Source: Acidimicrobiaceae bacterium (GTDB taxonomy: Bacteria; Actinomycetota; Acidimicrobiia; Acidimicrobiales; Aldehydirespiratoraceae). Taken from it: DNA of 64,000 nt. Below the pieces are notes generated by a model, which was not told where the DNA came from, did no database searches, and worked only from the letters and a program-made list of their open reading frames with translations. A program made the position numbers and the translations under genes. Position 1 is the stretch's first letter. Every line of letters begins with the position of its first letter. The stretch is from NCBI GenBank assembly GCA_009843915.1, contig VYCM01000037.1:24772-88771 (forward strand), in the 5' to 3' direction. This document shows positions 27,237 to 45,531 of this stretch, piece by piece.

Positions 27237-27254
27237 GAGACCTCCGCGTCAGCC

Positions 27255-27494
27255 CTACTGGGCGTCCAGATACGCGATCAAGTCGCTCGGCGTCAAGAGC
27301 TCTGCGAACTCTTCGGCCGGAATGTCGACGCCGAACTCCTCGCACACGAGCCTCCAGAACGCCACCACATCCGTGGAGCTGACTCCTGCGTCGACGATGT
27401 TGAGATCCGGGGTCAGCGGCGAGCCTGCCTCGCGGCCCTCGATCTGGAGGTTCGCGTCCACAAGTGCTCGAATCCGTTCTTCGGTGGATGACAT
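27255..27494 (-). CDS. Discrete acyl carrier protein
   Basis: 79-residue acidic four-helix carrier protein. The phosphopantetheine site is DAGVSSTDVV, with Ser40 at the position of the usual Asp-Ser-Leu motif (here Ser-Ser-Thr). The altered flanking residues set it apart from fatty-acid AcpP and fit a dedicated secondary-metabolism ACP. AAAGGA before the ATG is a good ribosome site, and the gene has its own promoter in the gap after the PKS. It could serve the AT-less terminal KS of the PKS. The PPTase gene follows after 18 bases. Confidence 0.88.
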   Translation of the reverse strand: MSSTEERIRALVDANLQIEGREAGSPLTPDLNIVDAGVSSTDVVAFWRLVCEEFGVDIPAEEFAELLTPSDLIAYLDAQ

Positions 27495-27532
27495 CCTGGT
27501 TCCTTTCGTTGCTGTGAGGGAACGTCAGCGGG

Positions 27533-27556
27533 AGCCTAGTGACACCGCTGCTCATG

Positions 27557-27575
<19 letters not shown>
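27533..27575 (-). promoter_or_regulatory. Promoter with A-tract UP element for the ACP-PPTase-PhyH-amidase genes
   Basis: Reading the minus strand: an A7 tract inside a TTCAA/TTGAA inverted repeat (27561-27575), then a perfect -35 TTGACA (27560-27555), a 16-base spacer, and -10 TAGGCT (27538-27533). It is the only AT-rich patch for kilobases and overlaps the last codons of the PKS gene. Predicted transcription start is near 27526, giving a leader of about 30 bases before the ACP ATG. Confidence 0.6.
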
Positions 27576-37232
<9,657 letters not shown>

Positions 37233-37240
<8 letters not shown>

Positions 37241-38138
37241 GGCCGATCGGCTCCAGGAACTTGCGCATAATGGCCACACAGTTGTCCGGCTGCTCCAGCT
37301 GGAGGAAGTGCGTGGCGTCGGGCAGGAAGTCGTAGTCCACTGTCAGCATCTCGCCGAAGTCCAGCGTCGGAAGGTACGAGTAGGGCAGCGTCGGATCGGC
37401 GCCGATCACCTTGGTCGGGCATTGCAGAGCATCCAGATCGACCAGCACCGCGAAGATCCTGGCATGAGCCATGATCTGCGCCTCGTGCTCCCGGGGGAAG
37501 CGGAGTTCGAAGCCGGAGCCGTTCTCAGCCTCGCGCAGGGTGGTGCTCGCCATCAGGTGATGAACACCGGGGACCATTTGCCTGAACGGGGGCAGGAAGG
37601 CGAGCAGGTCGGCGTAGGCCTCCAGGGTCTTGAACTGATAGGTGCGCTGCTCGGCCATCTTGGCGGCGCGCTTGATGGCCTCGTCGAACTCGTTGCGGGT
37701 CTCCACCGGCTTGCGCAGGGGGGGATCGAACAGGACGAGAGCCGAGAACCGGCGACCTTCGGTGGTGGACAGCAGGGGCGCCAGCGACGACACCGAATGG
37801 AATACGCCCACTTGCGGCTTGGCGCCGAAGTGGCTGTCGATGGCGTCGAGGACCCGGTCATGGTCGTCGACGAAGGTGGGGACGGTGTGGTCCGACAGTG
37901 GACTGGCCGCGTTCCAGCCGTGGCTCCTGAGGTCGTAGACGACGACGTCGAACTCGTCTGTCAGCAGCGACCAGAACGGGTAGTAGAGATCAATCGAGAG
38001 ACCGATGCCGTGGCTCAGGACGAGCCTGGTTCCCTCCGGGTTCCCGTGCCGGCGCACGGCAATGGTGGAATCCCCCTCCACCGGTACCTCGTGGACCGAC
38101 AGTGGCTCGGGAAGGATCCAGTCAGCTTCCGAGGCCAT
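37233..38138 (-). CDS. Alpha/beta hydrolase, candidate polyketide-release enzyme
   Basis: 301-residue alpha/beta-hydrolase fold. Visible are the oxyanion region SHGIGLSIDLYYPF (about residue 42), the strand-4 motif VVVYDLRSHGWNA, the nucleophile elbow VGVFHSVSSLAP (Ser near 115, so the usual GxSxG is FHSVS), and a late PDATHFLQLEQPD His. The unusual elbow and bulky Phe suggest a specialised substrate. It is the first gene of the PKS operon and overlaps it. Because the PKS lacks a thioesterase, hydrolytic or cyclising release in trans is a reasonable role. A TACGAT -10 box lies 7 bases before the ATG. Confidence 0.85.
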
Positions 38139-38145
38139 CGGGTGG

Positions 38146-38151
38146 ATCGTA
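38146..38151 (-). promoter_or_regulatory. -10 box TACGAT, leaderless start of the PKS operon
   Basis: On the minus strand TACGAT ends 7 bases before the hydrolase ATG (38138), matching the TANNNT spacing of the other leaderless starts in this window. It would be the main promoter of the hydrolase-PKS unit. Confidence 0.5.
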
Positions 38152-38182
38152 CCGGGTGCCGGGGCCGGCCCCGAAGGCCGGG

Positions 38183-39934
38183 CTAGCCCGTCTCGCTGAC
38201 TTGTACCGTCACGACATCGAGCCCATGGAACTTCTGGTGGTGCACCGACGAGGCGTAGTGCTTCAGCAGCCTGAGTGAGATCTCGCCCTCCTCCATGCCC
38301 GCCGCGCTCTGAGACTCCTCGCCCAGGTGGGCCAGCCGATCCTCGAGGTTCTGCTCGTCGAACACGGCCAGGAACTCCATCTCCACAACCGTGCCGCTGT
38401 GACGGGCCACGACGATCAGGCTGGGCGCGCCGTCAACGGAGCGGTCGCCTCCCTGTTGCAGCAGGCTTGCCAGTGTCTCATCGCCCGCCGAGCGAAGTCG
38501 CTGTGCCGCAGGCTCGTCCCATCCGATGTCGGCCGCGAAGCCGCGGAGGAACTCGTCGATCTCGCGGACGGCCGATGGGTGCAGGTCGACCCGCAGGCGC
38601 GCCCGCCGGCCCCGGCTCGTCAGCTCCACGAACTGGGTAATCAGCACCGCGACGAGAGCACCGGCCAGCATGCCGTTGTCGAGCAGCGGCCCCCATGTCT
38701 CGCCCATCAGGTCTGCGCCGATGGTCTGGTTGTCCAGGCCGACGCCCACCGAGAACGCGATTCCCACGGTGAGGGCCTTGCCCCGGTCGAGGCCGTCACT
38801 GACCACGGTCTGGATGCCGCTGACGAAGAGGATGCCGACGGCGGTGAGCAGGTAGGCGCCCATGACCGGGCTGGGGATGGCGAGGAGCACGGCCGTCACC
38901 TTGGGCAGCAGGGACAGCACCACCATGAGCGCCCCGACGGCATAGCCGACCCGGCGGGCGGCCACGCCAGTGAGGTTGATCAGTGACGGGCTCGACGACG
39001 AGTAGACGCTGGTCGGCGGCGTGCCGGCCAAGCCTGAGAGCAGGATGCCGATCCCGTTGGTGTTGAGCGAACCCTGCACCAGCCGGAAGTCGGTCACTCG
39101 GGGCCGGCGCCATGAGACCTGCTGGATGGCGATGGAATCGCCGATGTTCTTCACGCTGCCCACCAGGGCCACCACCACGAAGGCCGGCAGCAGCGCCCAG
39201 AAGTCGACGCCGGGAGTCAAGTCGAGTCCGGGGAACCCGCTGCCGGGCAGTCCGATCCATCGGGCGTCGCCGATGTGTTCGACGTCGTACGCGCCGAACA
39301 GCACGGCTACCACGCAACCGGCCGCGATGGCGATGAATGGCGACCAGATTCGCCAGGATCCCGACACGCGCAGCGACAGCGCGACCACCGCGGCGAGCGT
39401 CACCAGGGCAGCCAGGGGGCCGGCCGCGGCGGGTGCGGCCTCGGGCACCTCGTTGACCCGGTCGAGCGCCACGGGCAGGATCGCGGCCGCGATCAGCATG
39501 AGCACCGTCCCCGACACGACCGGAGTGAGGATCCGGCGCACCAGCGGGAGCCAGACCGACAGTCCGAGATAGAAGAGCGACGCCGCCACGGTGAGGCTGG
39601 CGAGCAGGGCCGGGCCTCCGGCCGTCAACGCCAGCACGGAGATGGCCACATAGTTGGGCGTGGGCCCCATGATCAGGATGTGCCCGCCGCCGAGCCGCCG
39701 GAACCGGCTGGCTTGCAGAGCAGTGAGTGCCCCGGCGACGACCAGTGACGCGAACACGGCCCACGTGAGGTAGCTGTCGTCCTGGTTGCCGGCGCGGGCG
39801 GTTATGGCCACGATCAGCACGATCGTGGCCAGCACCAGCATGACCCCCTGAGCCCCGACGCTGAGCGCGATCAGCGGCGGGCAGGGCTCGTCCGGCTCGT
39901 AACGGATGGACTGGTTGGCTCCCGGTAGTGTCAT
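38183..39934 (-). CDS. NCS2-type (xanthine/uracil permease family) transporter with C-terminal cytosolic domain
   Basis: 583 residues. About residues 1-455 are a 12-14-helix NCS2/SLC23-like transporter with VGSVKNIGDSIAIQQVSW in the central region and SLNTNGIGILLSGLAGTPPTSVYS (substrate-site region). Residues about 470-583 are a soluble, acidic domain (HPSAVREIDEFLRGFAADIGW, then SAGDETLASLLQQGG) that resembles the histidine-kinase-like ATPase fold of RsbW-type anti-sigma proteins, judged by eye only. Such a domain is unusual on a permease and could gate transport or signal. Nucleobase transport is inferred from family. It begins 78 bases from the divergent MBL gene. Confidence 0.8.
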   Translation of the reverse strand: MTLPGANQSIRYEPDEPCPPLIALSVGAQGVMLVLATIVLIVAITARAGNQDDSYLTWAVFASLVVAGALTALQASRFRRLGGGHILIMGPTPNYVAISVLALTAGGPALLASLTVAASLFYLGLSVWLPLVRRILTPVVSGTVLMLIAAAILPVALDRVNEVPEAAPAAAGPLAALVTLAAVVALSLRVSGSWRIWSPFIAIAAGCVVAVLFGAYDVEHIGDARWIGLPGSGFPGLDLTPGVDFWALLPAFVVVALVGSVKNIGDSIAIQQVSWRRPRVTDFRLVQGSLNTNGIGILLSGLAGTPPTSVYSSSSPSLINLTGVAARRVGYAVGALMVVLSLLPKVTAVLLAIPSPVMGAYLLTAVGILFVSGIQTVVSDGLDRGKALTVGIAFSVGVGLDNQTIGADLMGETWGPLLDNGMLAGALVAVLITQFVELTSRGRRARLRVDLHPSAVREIDEFLRGFAADIGWDEPAAQRLRSAGDETLASLLQQGGDRSVDGAPSLIVVARHSGTVVEMEFLAVFDEQNLEDRLAHLGEESQSAAGMEEGEISLRLLKHYASSVHHQKFHGLDVVTVQVSETG

Positions 39935-40000
39935 CGGCGCCTCTCATTGTCGCACTGTTGCCTCTGATCGCGTCGTGGGTCCACGGCCGAGCGGCGTGGC

Positions 40001-40006
40001 TACCAT
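40001..40006 (+). promoter_or_regulatory. -10 box TACCAT, leaderless start of the MBL fusion gene
   Basis: TACCAT ends 6 bases before ATG 40013, in the 78-base divergent region between the NCS2-type permease and the MBL gene. Same geometry as the other leaderless starts here. Confidence 0.5.
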
Positions 40007-40012
40007 CACGGC

Positions 40013-40924
40013 ATGGCTCGTATCGACATGGTGCATCCGGACAATGCCGAGGGGGCCTGGTTCGTCGACACGCGCTGTATCCGGTGCGACGCCGCTCGGC
40101 ACTGGGCGCCCGGGCTCATCGACATGGACACCGACGGGCTCTCGTTCGTTGCCCGCCAGCCTGAGAACCGCGAGGAGGCTGCTGCTCTGTGGCGGGCTGC
40201 GGTGGCTTGCCCGACGCAGTCCATCGGCACCACCGAGGCCCGGCGCCCGCCCCAACCGGCGTTCCCGTTCGAGCTGACGCCCGGTGTCTACGCCCTCGGG
40301 CATAACGCCCGGGAGTCGTTCGGAGCGCACTCGTACCTGGTGCCCCGACCCGACGGGAACCTGATGACCGACTCGCCCCGGTTCACCCGCGGTCTGGCCG
40401 AGCTCGTCGATGACCTGGGCGGCGTGCGCCACGTACTGCTGACTCACCGCGACGACGTCGCCGACGCCGACCGCTGGGCCGACCGGTACGGCGCCGACGT
40501 CTGGATCCACGAAGCCGACGCCGACGCCGCGCCCTACGCCACCGCCGTCTTCGAGGGCGACGAGATCGTCGAGGTTGCACCGGGGGTGGTGACCGTCCCG
40601 ACTCCGGGCCACACCGAGGGCTCGGTCGTGTTCAACATCGACGGTCGTTGGCTGCTCACCGGCGACACCCTCCACTGGAACCACCGGCGCGGTGAGCTCG
40701 ACGTGTTCGCCGGGGCGATGTTCCATTCGTGGGAGGCGTTGGCCGACTCGATGGATCGGCTGGCGACGCTGCCGGTCGAATGGATCCTTCCGGGCCACGG
40801 CAACTGGCATCACGTGGGCGCCGCGCTTTACGGCGAACAGATGGCCCGGCTGGGACCGGCCATGCGCGAGATCGGCCGCGACGGATGGTCCGACCGGCCG
40901 AACAACGCTTACGACTGGTACTGA
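40013..40924 (+). CDS. Ferredoxin-like/metallo-beta-lactamase fusion hydrolase
   Basis: 303 residues. The N-terminal 75 residues resemble a ferredoxin (VDTRCIRCDAARHWAPG, then AVACPTQSIG) but have only three of the Cys expected for a 4Fe-4S cluster. The rest is an MBL fold. The first metal motif is altered: the usual HxHxDH is THRDDVADA. GHTEGS, TGDTL and PGHGNW, which carry the other metal ligands, are kept. Function is therefore uncertain: hydrolase, glyoxalase II-like or electron-transfer linked. It is transcribed alone, towards the Rieske island 74 bases further on. Confidence 0.82.
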   Translation: MARIDMVHPDNAEGAWFVDTRCIRCDAARHWAPGLIDMDTDGLSFVARQPENREEAAALWRAAVACPTQSIGTTEARRPPQPAFPFELTPGVYALGHNARESFGAHSYLVPRPDGNLMTDSPRFTRGLAELVDDLGGVRHVLLTHRDDVADADRWADRYGADVWIHEADADAAPYATAVFEGDEIVEVAPGVVTVPTPGHTEGSVVFNIDGRWLLTGDTLHWNHRRGELDVFAGAMFHSWEALADSMDRLATLPVEWILPGHGNWHHVGAALYGEQMARLGPAMREIGRDGWSDRPNNAYDWY

Positions 40925-40986
40925 GCCGCGACCAGCCCGTCGCAGGCTGCGCGCTCCAGGCTTGGACTAGTCCCCGAGGGCAGCGG

Positions 40987-40992
40987 TAGGGT
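40987..40992 (+). promoter_or_regulatory. -10 box TAGGGT, leaderless start of the Rieske island
   Basis: TAGGGT ends 6 bases before GTG 40999. A TTGGAC at 40962-40967 with a 19-base spacer could be the -35. It sets the start of the first Rieske gene and of the 40999-47068 transcription unit. Confidence 0.6.
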
Positions 40993-40998
40993 CGCGGC

Positions 40999-42180
40999 GT
41001 GATCGCGGACTTGGAGCACGAGCCGGTCGTGGAGCGTCTGCGGCGCAGAGTGGGCGAGACGTCAGGTCTGGTCGACGCCCCGCTCGACAGCCCGATGCTG
41101 CAGCCCTACGAGGTCTACGACCAGGACCTGTTCGACCTAGAGATGGTTCGGGTCTACGCCCGCTCCTGGGTGTGGCTGGGTGACACCGAGGACCTGGTCG
41201 AGCCGGGCGACTTCATCACCGGAACCATCGGTTACCAGCCGGTGATGGTGATCCGCCAGGAGGACGGCTCGGTGCGGGGCTTCCTCAACAACTGCCGCCA
41301 CCGGGCGTCGGGGCTGCTGTACGAGCCGGCCGGCAACTGCGGCAAGACCATGACCTGCCCGTACCACAACTGGGCCTACGACATCGACGGGCGGCTGATC
41401 GGCATCCCCGACCGGGCCCGCATGTACCCCGACGACCTGCCCACCTCCGACTACGGGTTGGCGCCGATCCGCATCGAGGTGGCCTGGGACAAGCTCGTGT
41501 TCGGTTGCCTGTCCCGCAAGGCGCCGCCGTTCCGGGAGTGGATCGCCCCGCTGGCCGAGCGATACGACCTCTACAAGTTCGGCACTTTCACCCGCTACCA
41601 CCGCGAGCTTGACCAGACCTACCCGATCAACTGGAAGGCCTTCGCCGAGAACTCCAACGACGACTACCACGTCCGCTTCGTGCACCGGCGACTCAACAAG
41701 CTGCGCAAGCAGATGGACACCATCGTGCGCTTCGAGGGCCGCACCTGCAGCGGCTTCAAGCCTCACTCCGAAGAGGAGGACGCAACCGGCGGGCGCACCG
41801 ATCTCACCCATGAGCAGCTGCTCGGCCACTACGCCGACTTCATCTACCCCAACCTCACGCCGCTGCCCTACCCGACGCAGCTCATCCTGGTGCGGGCCGA
41901 CCCCCTCGCGGTGGACCGCACCCGGCTGTTCAGCCGCATCTACGGGATCGACAAGTCGATTGAGGAGCAGGACTTCGAGCTGGACCGCCTGGCCACCACC
42001 AACCTCGAGGACACCAACATGGTGACCGAGCTGATGAAGAACCTGCGCTCGCCGTTCTACCGGGTAGGGCCGGCCTCGACCTGGGAGGGCCGGGCCGCCC
42101 ACGTGATGAAGCTGGTTCGGGCCGATGTGGCCTCCCCGCTGGCTGACGACGAGTTCAGCGGGCCGCTGCCGGCCAACTGA
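40999..42180 (+). CDS. Rieske non-heme iron oxygenase, alpha subunit (first of two)
   Basis: 393-residue oxygenase component. Rieske ligands are NCRHRASG and CPYHNWAYD (about residues 96-122). The catalytic iron triad is in NSNDDYHVRFVHRRL (about residue 217). It opens an operon with an aldolase, a ring-hydroxylating-type beta subunit and a second alpha subunit. Whether this chain or the second one partners the single beta subunit is unclear. No ferredoxin or reductase gene is present, so electrons must come from proteins encoded elsewhere. Substrate unknown; aromatic acids and methylated amines are both typical. Confidence 0.9.
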   Translation: MIADLEHEPVVERLRRRVGETSGLVDAPLDSPMLQPYEVYDQDLFDLEMVRVYARSWVWLGDTEDLVEPGDFITGTIGYQPVMVIRQEDGSVRGFLNNCRHRASGLLYEPAGNCGKTMTCPYHNWAYDIDGRLIGIPDRARMYPDDLPTSDYGLAPIRIEVAWDKLVFGCLSRKAPPFREWIAPLAERYDLYKFGTFTRYHRELDQTYPINWKAFAENSNDDYHVRFVHRRLNKLRKQMDTIVRFEGRTCSGFKPHSEEEDATGGRTDLTHEQLLGHYADFIYPNLTPLPYPTQLILVRADPLAVDRTRLFSRIYGIDKSIEEQDFELDRLATTNLEDTNMVTELMKNLRSPFYRVGPASTWEGRAAHVMKLVRADVASPLADDEFSGPLPAN

Positions 42181-42203
42181 ACCGGACGAGAGGAAGAACG
42201 TCC

Positions 42204-42995
42204 ATGAGCACGGCTGGCCCTCCGGCCTCGGCGGTGTCGGCGGGAAAGCGCCGACGCTTCCGTCACATCTTCCGCGCCGACGGCCGGGCTGTCTTCGTGG
42301 CCATGGACCACCCCGCCTACATGGGCATGGGTGTCGCGCCTTCCGCCGCGGCCGCGATCGCTGACGGCCGGCCCGACGCCGTCCTCGCTACCTGGCATCT
42401 GGCCCGCACTCGACCCGAGGCCTTCGCTGGCGCGGGGCTGGTGCTGCGGGTCGACGGCGGGATTTCCGATCTCGGCGACCCGCCCGCCAGCGACACGACC
42501 TCGTTGCTCTACTCGGCCGAGCAGGCGATGGTGGTCGGTGCCGACGCCGTAGTGATCATGGTGTTCCCCGGCACCCCCGACGAGGAGCGCTCGCTGGGGC
42601 GGCTGGCCCGCCTGGCCGCCGAGTGCGAGCTGCTCGGTCTGCCAGTGATGGCCGAATCGATACCGGGAGGCTGGCCCCGCACAGTGCCCTGGACCGCGGA
42701 GAACGTCAGCCGGGGGGCCCGGCTTGCGGTCGAGCTCGGCGCTGACATCGTCAAGACCATGTGCCCCGGTCCCCCCGAGGAGTTCGCGGCGGTGGCCGAG
42801 GCCTGCCCCGCACCGGTCGTGGCCCTGGGCGGTCCCAAGGTCGACGACGAGGACCAGGTCGTCGCGCTGGCCCGCGGCGTGGTCGAAGCGGGTGGTGCCG
42901 GTGTGGCCTTCGGCCGCAACGTCTGGGGATCCGACGATCCGGCTGCGCTGGTCGGCCGCCTGCTCGAGGCTGTCCACGGTGCTGAGTCGGCCTGA
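42204..42995 (+). CDS. Class I (DhnA-type) aldolase family protein
   Basis: 263-residue TIM-barrel aldolase related to DhnA/LsrF-type enzymes. The Schiff-base Lys is predicted in GADIVKTMCPG (Lys184). Also seen are AMDHPAYMGMG near the N-terminus and VALGGPKVDDEDQVV with GAGVAFGRNVWG near the end (phosphate-site loops). It may cleave a ring-opened product of the Rieske oxygenases to a smaller oxo compound, or act on a sugar phosphate. The family alone does not decide. Its stop overlaps the beta-subunit start by one base (TGATG). Confidence 0.85.
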   Translation: MSTAGPPASAVSAGKRRRFRHIFRADGRAVFVAMDHPAYMGMGVAPSAAAAIADGRPDAVLATWHLARTRPEAFAGAGLVLRVDGGISDLGDPPASDTTSLLYSAEQAMVVGADAVVIMVFPGTPDEERSLGRLARLAAECELLGLPVMAESIPGGWPRTVPWTAENVSRGARLAVELGADIVKTMCPGPPEEFAAVAEACPAPVVALGGPKVDDEDQVVALARGVVEAGGAGVAFGRNVWGSDDPAALVGRLLEAVHGAESA

Positions 42996-43558
42996 TGGAC
43001 GCGCCCGCGGCGTCAGTGCTCGACGATCGCCTGTATCAGCGGCTTGTCGAGCTGGCCGCGCCGGACGGAGCCGAGCGCGGGCCCGGTCGTCCCGATCTGC
43101 GGCCTGCGGTTGAGCAGGCCCTCCACCATGAGGCCCGACTTCTGGACGAGCGCCTCTACCGGGCCTGGCTGGACCGGTTCACCCAGGACTGCGTGTACTG
43201 GATTCCGCTTGACCCCGCCGGCGATCCCCGCACCCGGGTCTCGTACCTGCTGGATGACCGTCGCCGCATGGAGGACCGCATCGGGCTGCTGGAGACCGGG
43301 TGGGCTCATGCGCAGGAGCCGCCGTCGCGTACCTGTCGCATCGTGTCCAACGTGGAGGCATGGCCTCTCGGAGACGGCGACACACTGGCCCGGTGCTCGA
43401 CCGTGGTCTGGGAGTACCGCAAGGATCGGTTGACGCCGTTCGCGAGCCGCAACGACTACGTGCTAGCCACGCTGGGCGAGAACTGGTCGGTGAGATTCAA
43501 GATCGTGCGCCTGGTGGACAGCCGCAGCGACGTCCGCAAGTTCTCGTTCGTGCTATAG
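42995..43558 (+). CDS. Aromatic-ring-hydroxylating oxygenase beta subunit
   Basis: 187-residue SnoaL/NTF2-like small subunit of a Rieske dioxygenase. Typical features are the long N-terminal helix (AVEQALHHEARLLDERLYRAWL), the FTQDCVYWIPLD segment, RTCRIVSNVEAW, and an end in KIVRLVDSRSDVRKFSFVL. It has a structural role in an alpha3beta3 hexamer. Only one beta gene serves two alpha genes in this operon. The next alpha gene begins 23 bases later and is the likelier partner. Confidence 0.88.
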   Translation: MDAPAASVLDDRLYQRLVELAAPDGAERGPGRPDLRPAVEQALHHEARLLDERLYRAWLDRFTQDCVYWIPLDPAGDPRTRVSYLLDDRRRMEDRIGLLETGWAHAQEPPSRTCRIVSNVEAWPLGDGDTLARCSTVVWEYRKDRLTPFASRNDYVLATLGENWSVRFKIVRLVDSRSDVRKFSFVL

Positions 43559-43581
43559 AGGCCGCGAAGACAGGTGCCGCC

Positions 43582-44895
43582 ATGGACGCTCTCGACACGC
43601 TGATACAGCCCCACCGGGTGCACCGCTCCCTCTACACCGATCCGGACATCTTCGTCACCGAGATGGAGAAGGTCTTCGGCGGCGCCTGGGTCTATCTGGC
43701 CCACGAGAGCCAGCTGCCCGAGCCGAACGACTTCATCACCGCCCGGATAGGCCTGCGCCCGCTGATCCTCACCCGTGACGACGACGGCGGGCTGCACGGG
43801 CTGTTCAACCGGTGCGCCCACCGGGCCTCGACCGTGTGCCAGTCCGAGTGCGGATCGGCCCGGCGCTTCCAGTGCTCCTACCACGGGTGGACGTACTCGA
43901 ATCGGGGCGAGCTGGTGAACGTGCCCTTCGCCGAGGGCTATCCGCCCGATTTCGACCTGTCCGACCACGGCCTGGCCCAGGTGCCGCGCCTGGGCACCTA
44001 CCGGGGCTTGATCTTCGGCACGCTCAACGTCGACGCCCCCAGCCTGGCCGACTGGCTCGGCCCGGCCGGCCCCCTGATCGACGAGTTCGTGGACCGCTCG
44101 CCCTCCGGGCGCATAGAGGTGCGCAACTGCCAGCGGATGGTCTACCGCGGCAACTGGAAGCTGGCCTGGGACAACGCCGGCGACGGGCTGCACCCCACCT
44201 TCGCCCATCGCAGCTTCCTGGTGCTCAACGAGCGCCAGCACGGCGGCGCTCGCTCGCTGTCGCAGTTCAAGGCCAGCCCCGACGACACCGGCATGTACGG
44301 CGCCGACCTGGGCAACGGCCACATGTTCGTGGACCAACGTCCCGGCCTTCAGCAGTCCTTCTGGGAGACGCAGCGGCCGGTGCCGGGCCGGGAGTGGTAC
44401 GCCGACCGCATCGTCGAGAGTCACGGCGACGGCGCGGCCGAGGTCCTGGAGATGGCTCCGGGCTCGATGATTAACCTGTCGATCTTCCCGAACCTGCTCA
44501 TCAAGGGCAACCACCTCGAGACGGTGGACCCTGTCAGCGTCGGCGAGACCCGGCTGCACACGTGGGTGGCCGCCGCCGAGGGCGCGCCCGAAGAGGTGAA
44601 CGTGTTGCGCATGCGCATCGCCGAGGATTTTCCCAGCCTCGGAAACCCCGACGACCTCGAGATATTCGAGCGCTGCCAGGAGGGTCTGGCCATACCTGAG
44701 GTTGAGTGGGTGGACATGAGCAAGGGGCTCGGGCACCCGGCCGAGGAAGTGGCCGCCGACGGGGTCAGGCGGGCACCGGTGACCCACGAGGGACCGATGC
44801 GGGGCTATCTGCGGGCCTGGCTAAAGCTGATGTCGGCCGATGCGAAGCTCACGACGGCCCGCGCCGGCGAGACCAGCTTCGAGAAGGCCGCATGA
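43582..44895 (+). CDS. Rieske non-heme iron oxygenase, alpha subunit (second of two)
   Basis: 437-residue alpha subunit. Rieske ligands are NRCAHRAS and CSYHGWTYSNRG (about residues 82-108). The mononuclear iron site is GDGLHPTFAHRSF (about residue 205), with Asp and His-x4-His. It is longer than the first alpha subunit of the operon and more like true ring-hydroxylating dioxygenase large chains. ATG 43582 was chosen because the Arg-rich extension upstream overlaps the beta gene and does not resemble the family. Its stop overlaps the next gene (ATGA). Confidence 0.9.
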   Translation: MDALDTLIQPHRVHRSLYTDPDIFVTEMEKVFGGAWVYLAHESQLPEPNDFITARIGLRPLILTRDDDGGLHGLFNRCAHRASTVCQSECGSARRFQCSYHGWTYSNRGELVNVPFAEGYPPDFDLSDHGLAQVPRLGTYRGLIFGTLNVDAPSLADWLGPAGPLIDEFVDRSPSGRIEVRNCQRMVYRGNWKLAWDNAGDGLHPTFAHRSFLVLNERQHGGARSLSQFKASPDDTGMYGADLGNGHMFVDQRPGLQQSFWETQRPVPGREWYADRIVESHGDGAAEVLEMAPGSMINLSIFPNLLIKGNHLETVDPVSVGETRLHTWVAAAEGAPEEVNVLRMRIAEDFPSLGNPDDLEIFERCQEGLAIPEVEWVDMSKGLGHPAEEVAADGVRRAPVTHEGPMRGYLRAWLKLMSADAKLTTARAGETSFEKAA

Positions 44896-45527
44896 CACCT
44901 CCCGGGCAGGTCATGCAGGAAGTGGTCGTGCCCCGATGCGAGGGCCGGGCGGTGGAAGTTCGGGCCGGGCAGGTGCTCAGGATCGTGGCGCTGGACGGTC
45001 CTCAGGTGGCCGACTCGACCTTTCTGGCCCTCGACAACCCTCGCGAGGGATACCACGCAGGCCAGACCGTGGCCCTCAACATGCTGGCCGGAACCGGAAC
45101 CATGCGGCGCATCACGACCCTGTGGTCGCGCCCGCCCTACGAGCGGCCGATGATGACCGTCATCGACGACCCGGTCGGTGTTCACTTCGCCTGGAACGGC
45201 GGCCGCTGCTCAGCCGGCGTCTACAACATCCGCGACGGCATCGAGTCGGGTCACCGGACCTGTCAGGGCAACCTGGAGGAGGCGGTGAGACCCTGGGGGG
45301 TGGATCCCGATCTGGTACCCGACGTGTTCAACGTGTTCATGTACACCGACGTGGAGGACGAGCAGCGCCTCGTGTTCCGGGAGTCGCCCGCGGCCGCCGG
45401 CGACTACATCGACCTGCGAGCCGAGATCGACGTGCTGGCCGCGGTGTCGGCCTGTCCCAGCGAGACATCAGCGTCCAATGGCGGCGAGCCGAAGCGAATA
45501 GGCCTCGAGGTTCGCCGAAGGGAGTAG
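44892..45527 (+). CDS. DUF1989 (urea carboxylase-associated family) protein
   Basis: 211-residue protein of the DUF1989 family. It shows VRAGQVLRIVALDGPQVADS at the start, MRRITTLWSRPPYERP in the middle, and conserved Cys residues in GRCSAGVYNIRD and HRTCQGNL. Relatives occur as urea-carboxylase-associated proteins and in amine/amide catabolic operons, including components of a guanidine pathway. That hints at a nitrogen-containing substrate for this Rieske island. The molecular activity is not settled. ATG 44892 overlaps the oxygenase stop by four bases. Confidence 0.85.
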   Translation: MTPPGQVMQEVVVPRCEGRAVEVRAGQVLRIVALDGPQVADSTFLALDNPREGYHAGQTVALNMLAGTGTMRRITTLWSRPPYERPMMTVIDDPVGVHFAWNGGRCSAGVYNIRDGIESGHRTCQGNLEEAVRPWGVDPDLVPDVFNVFMYTDVEDEQRLVFRESPAAAGDYIDLRAEIDVLAAVSACPSETSASNGGEPKRIGLEVRRRE

Positions 45528-45531
45528 TGCG

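Noticed and set aside
27184..27555. A 123-codon minus-strand reading frame covering the ACP gene, starting ATG at 27555
   Set aside because: Arg/Pro-rich sequence in another frame of the well-supported ACP gene; no family resemblance, so a shadow.
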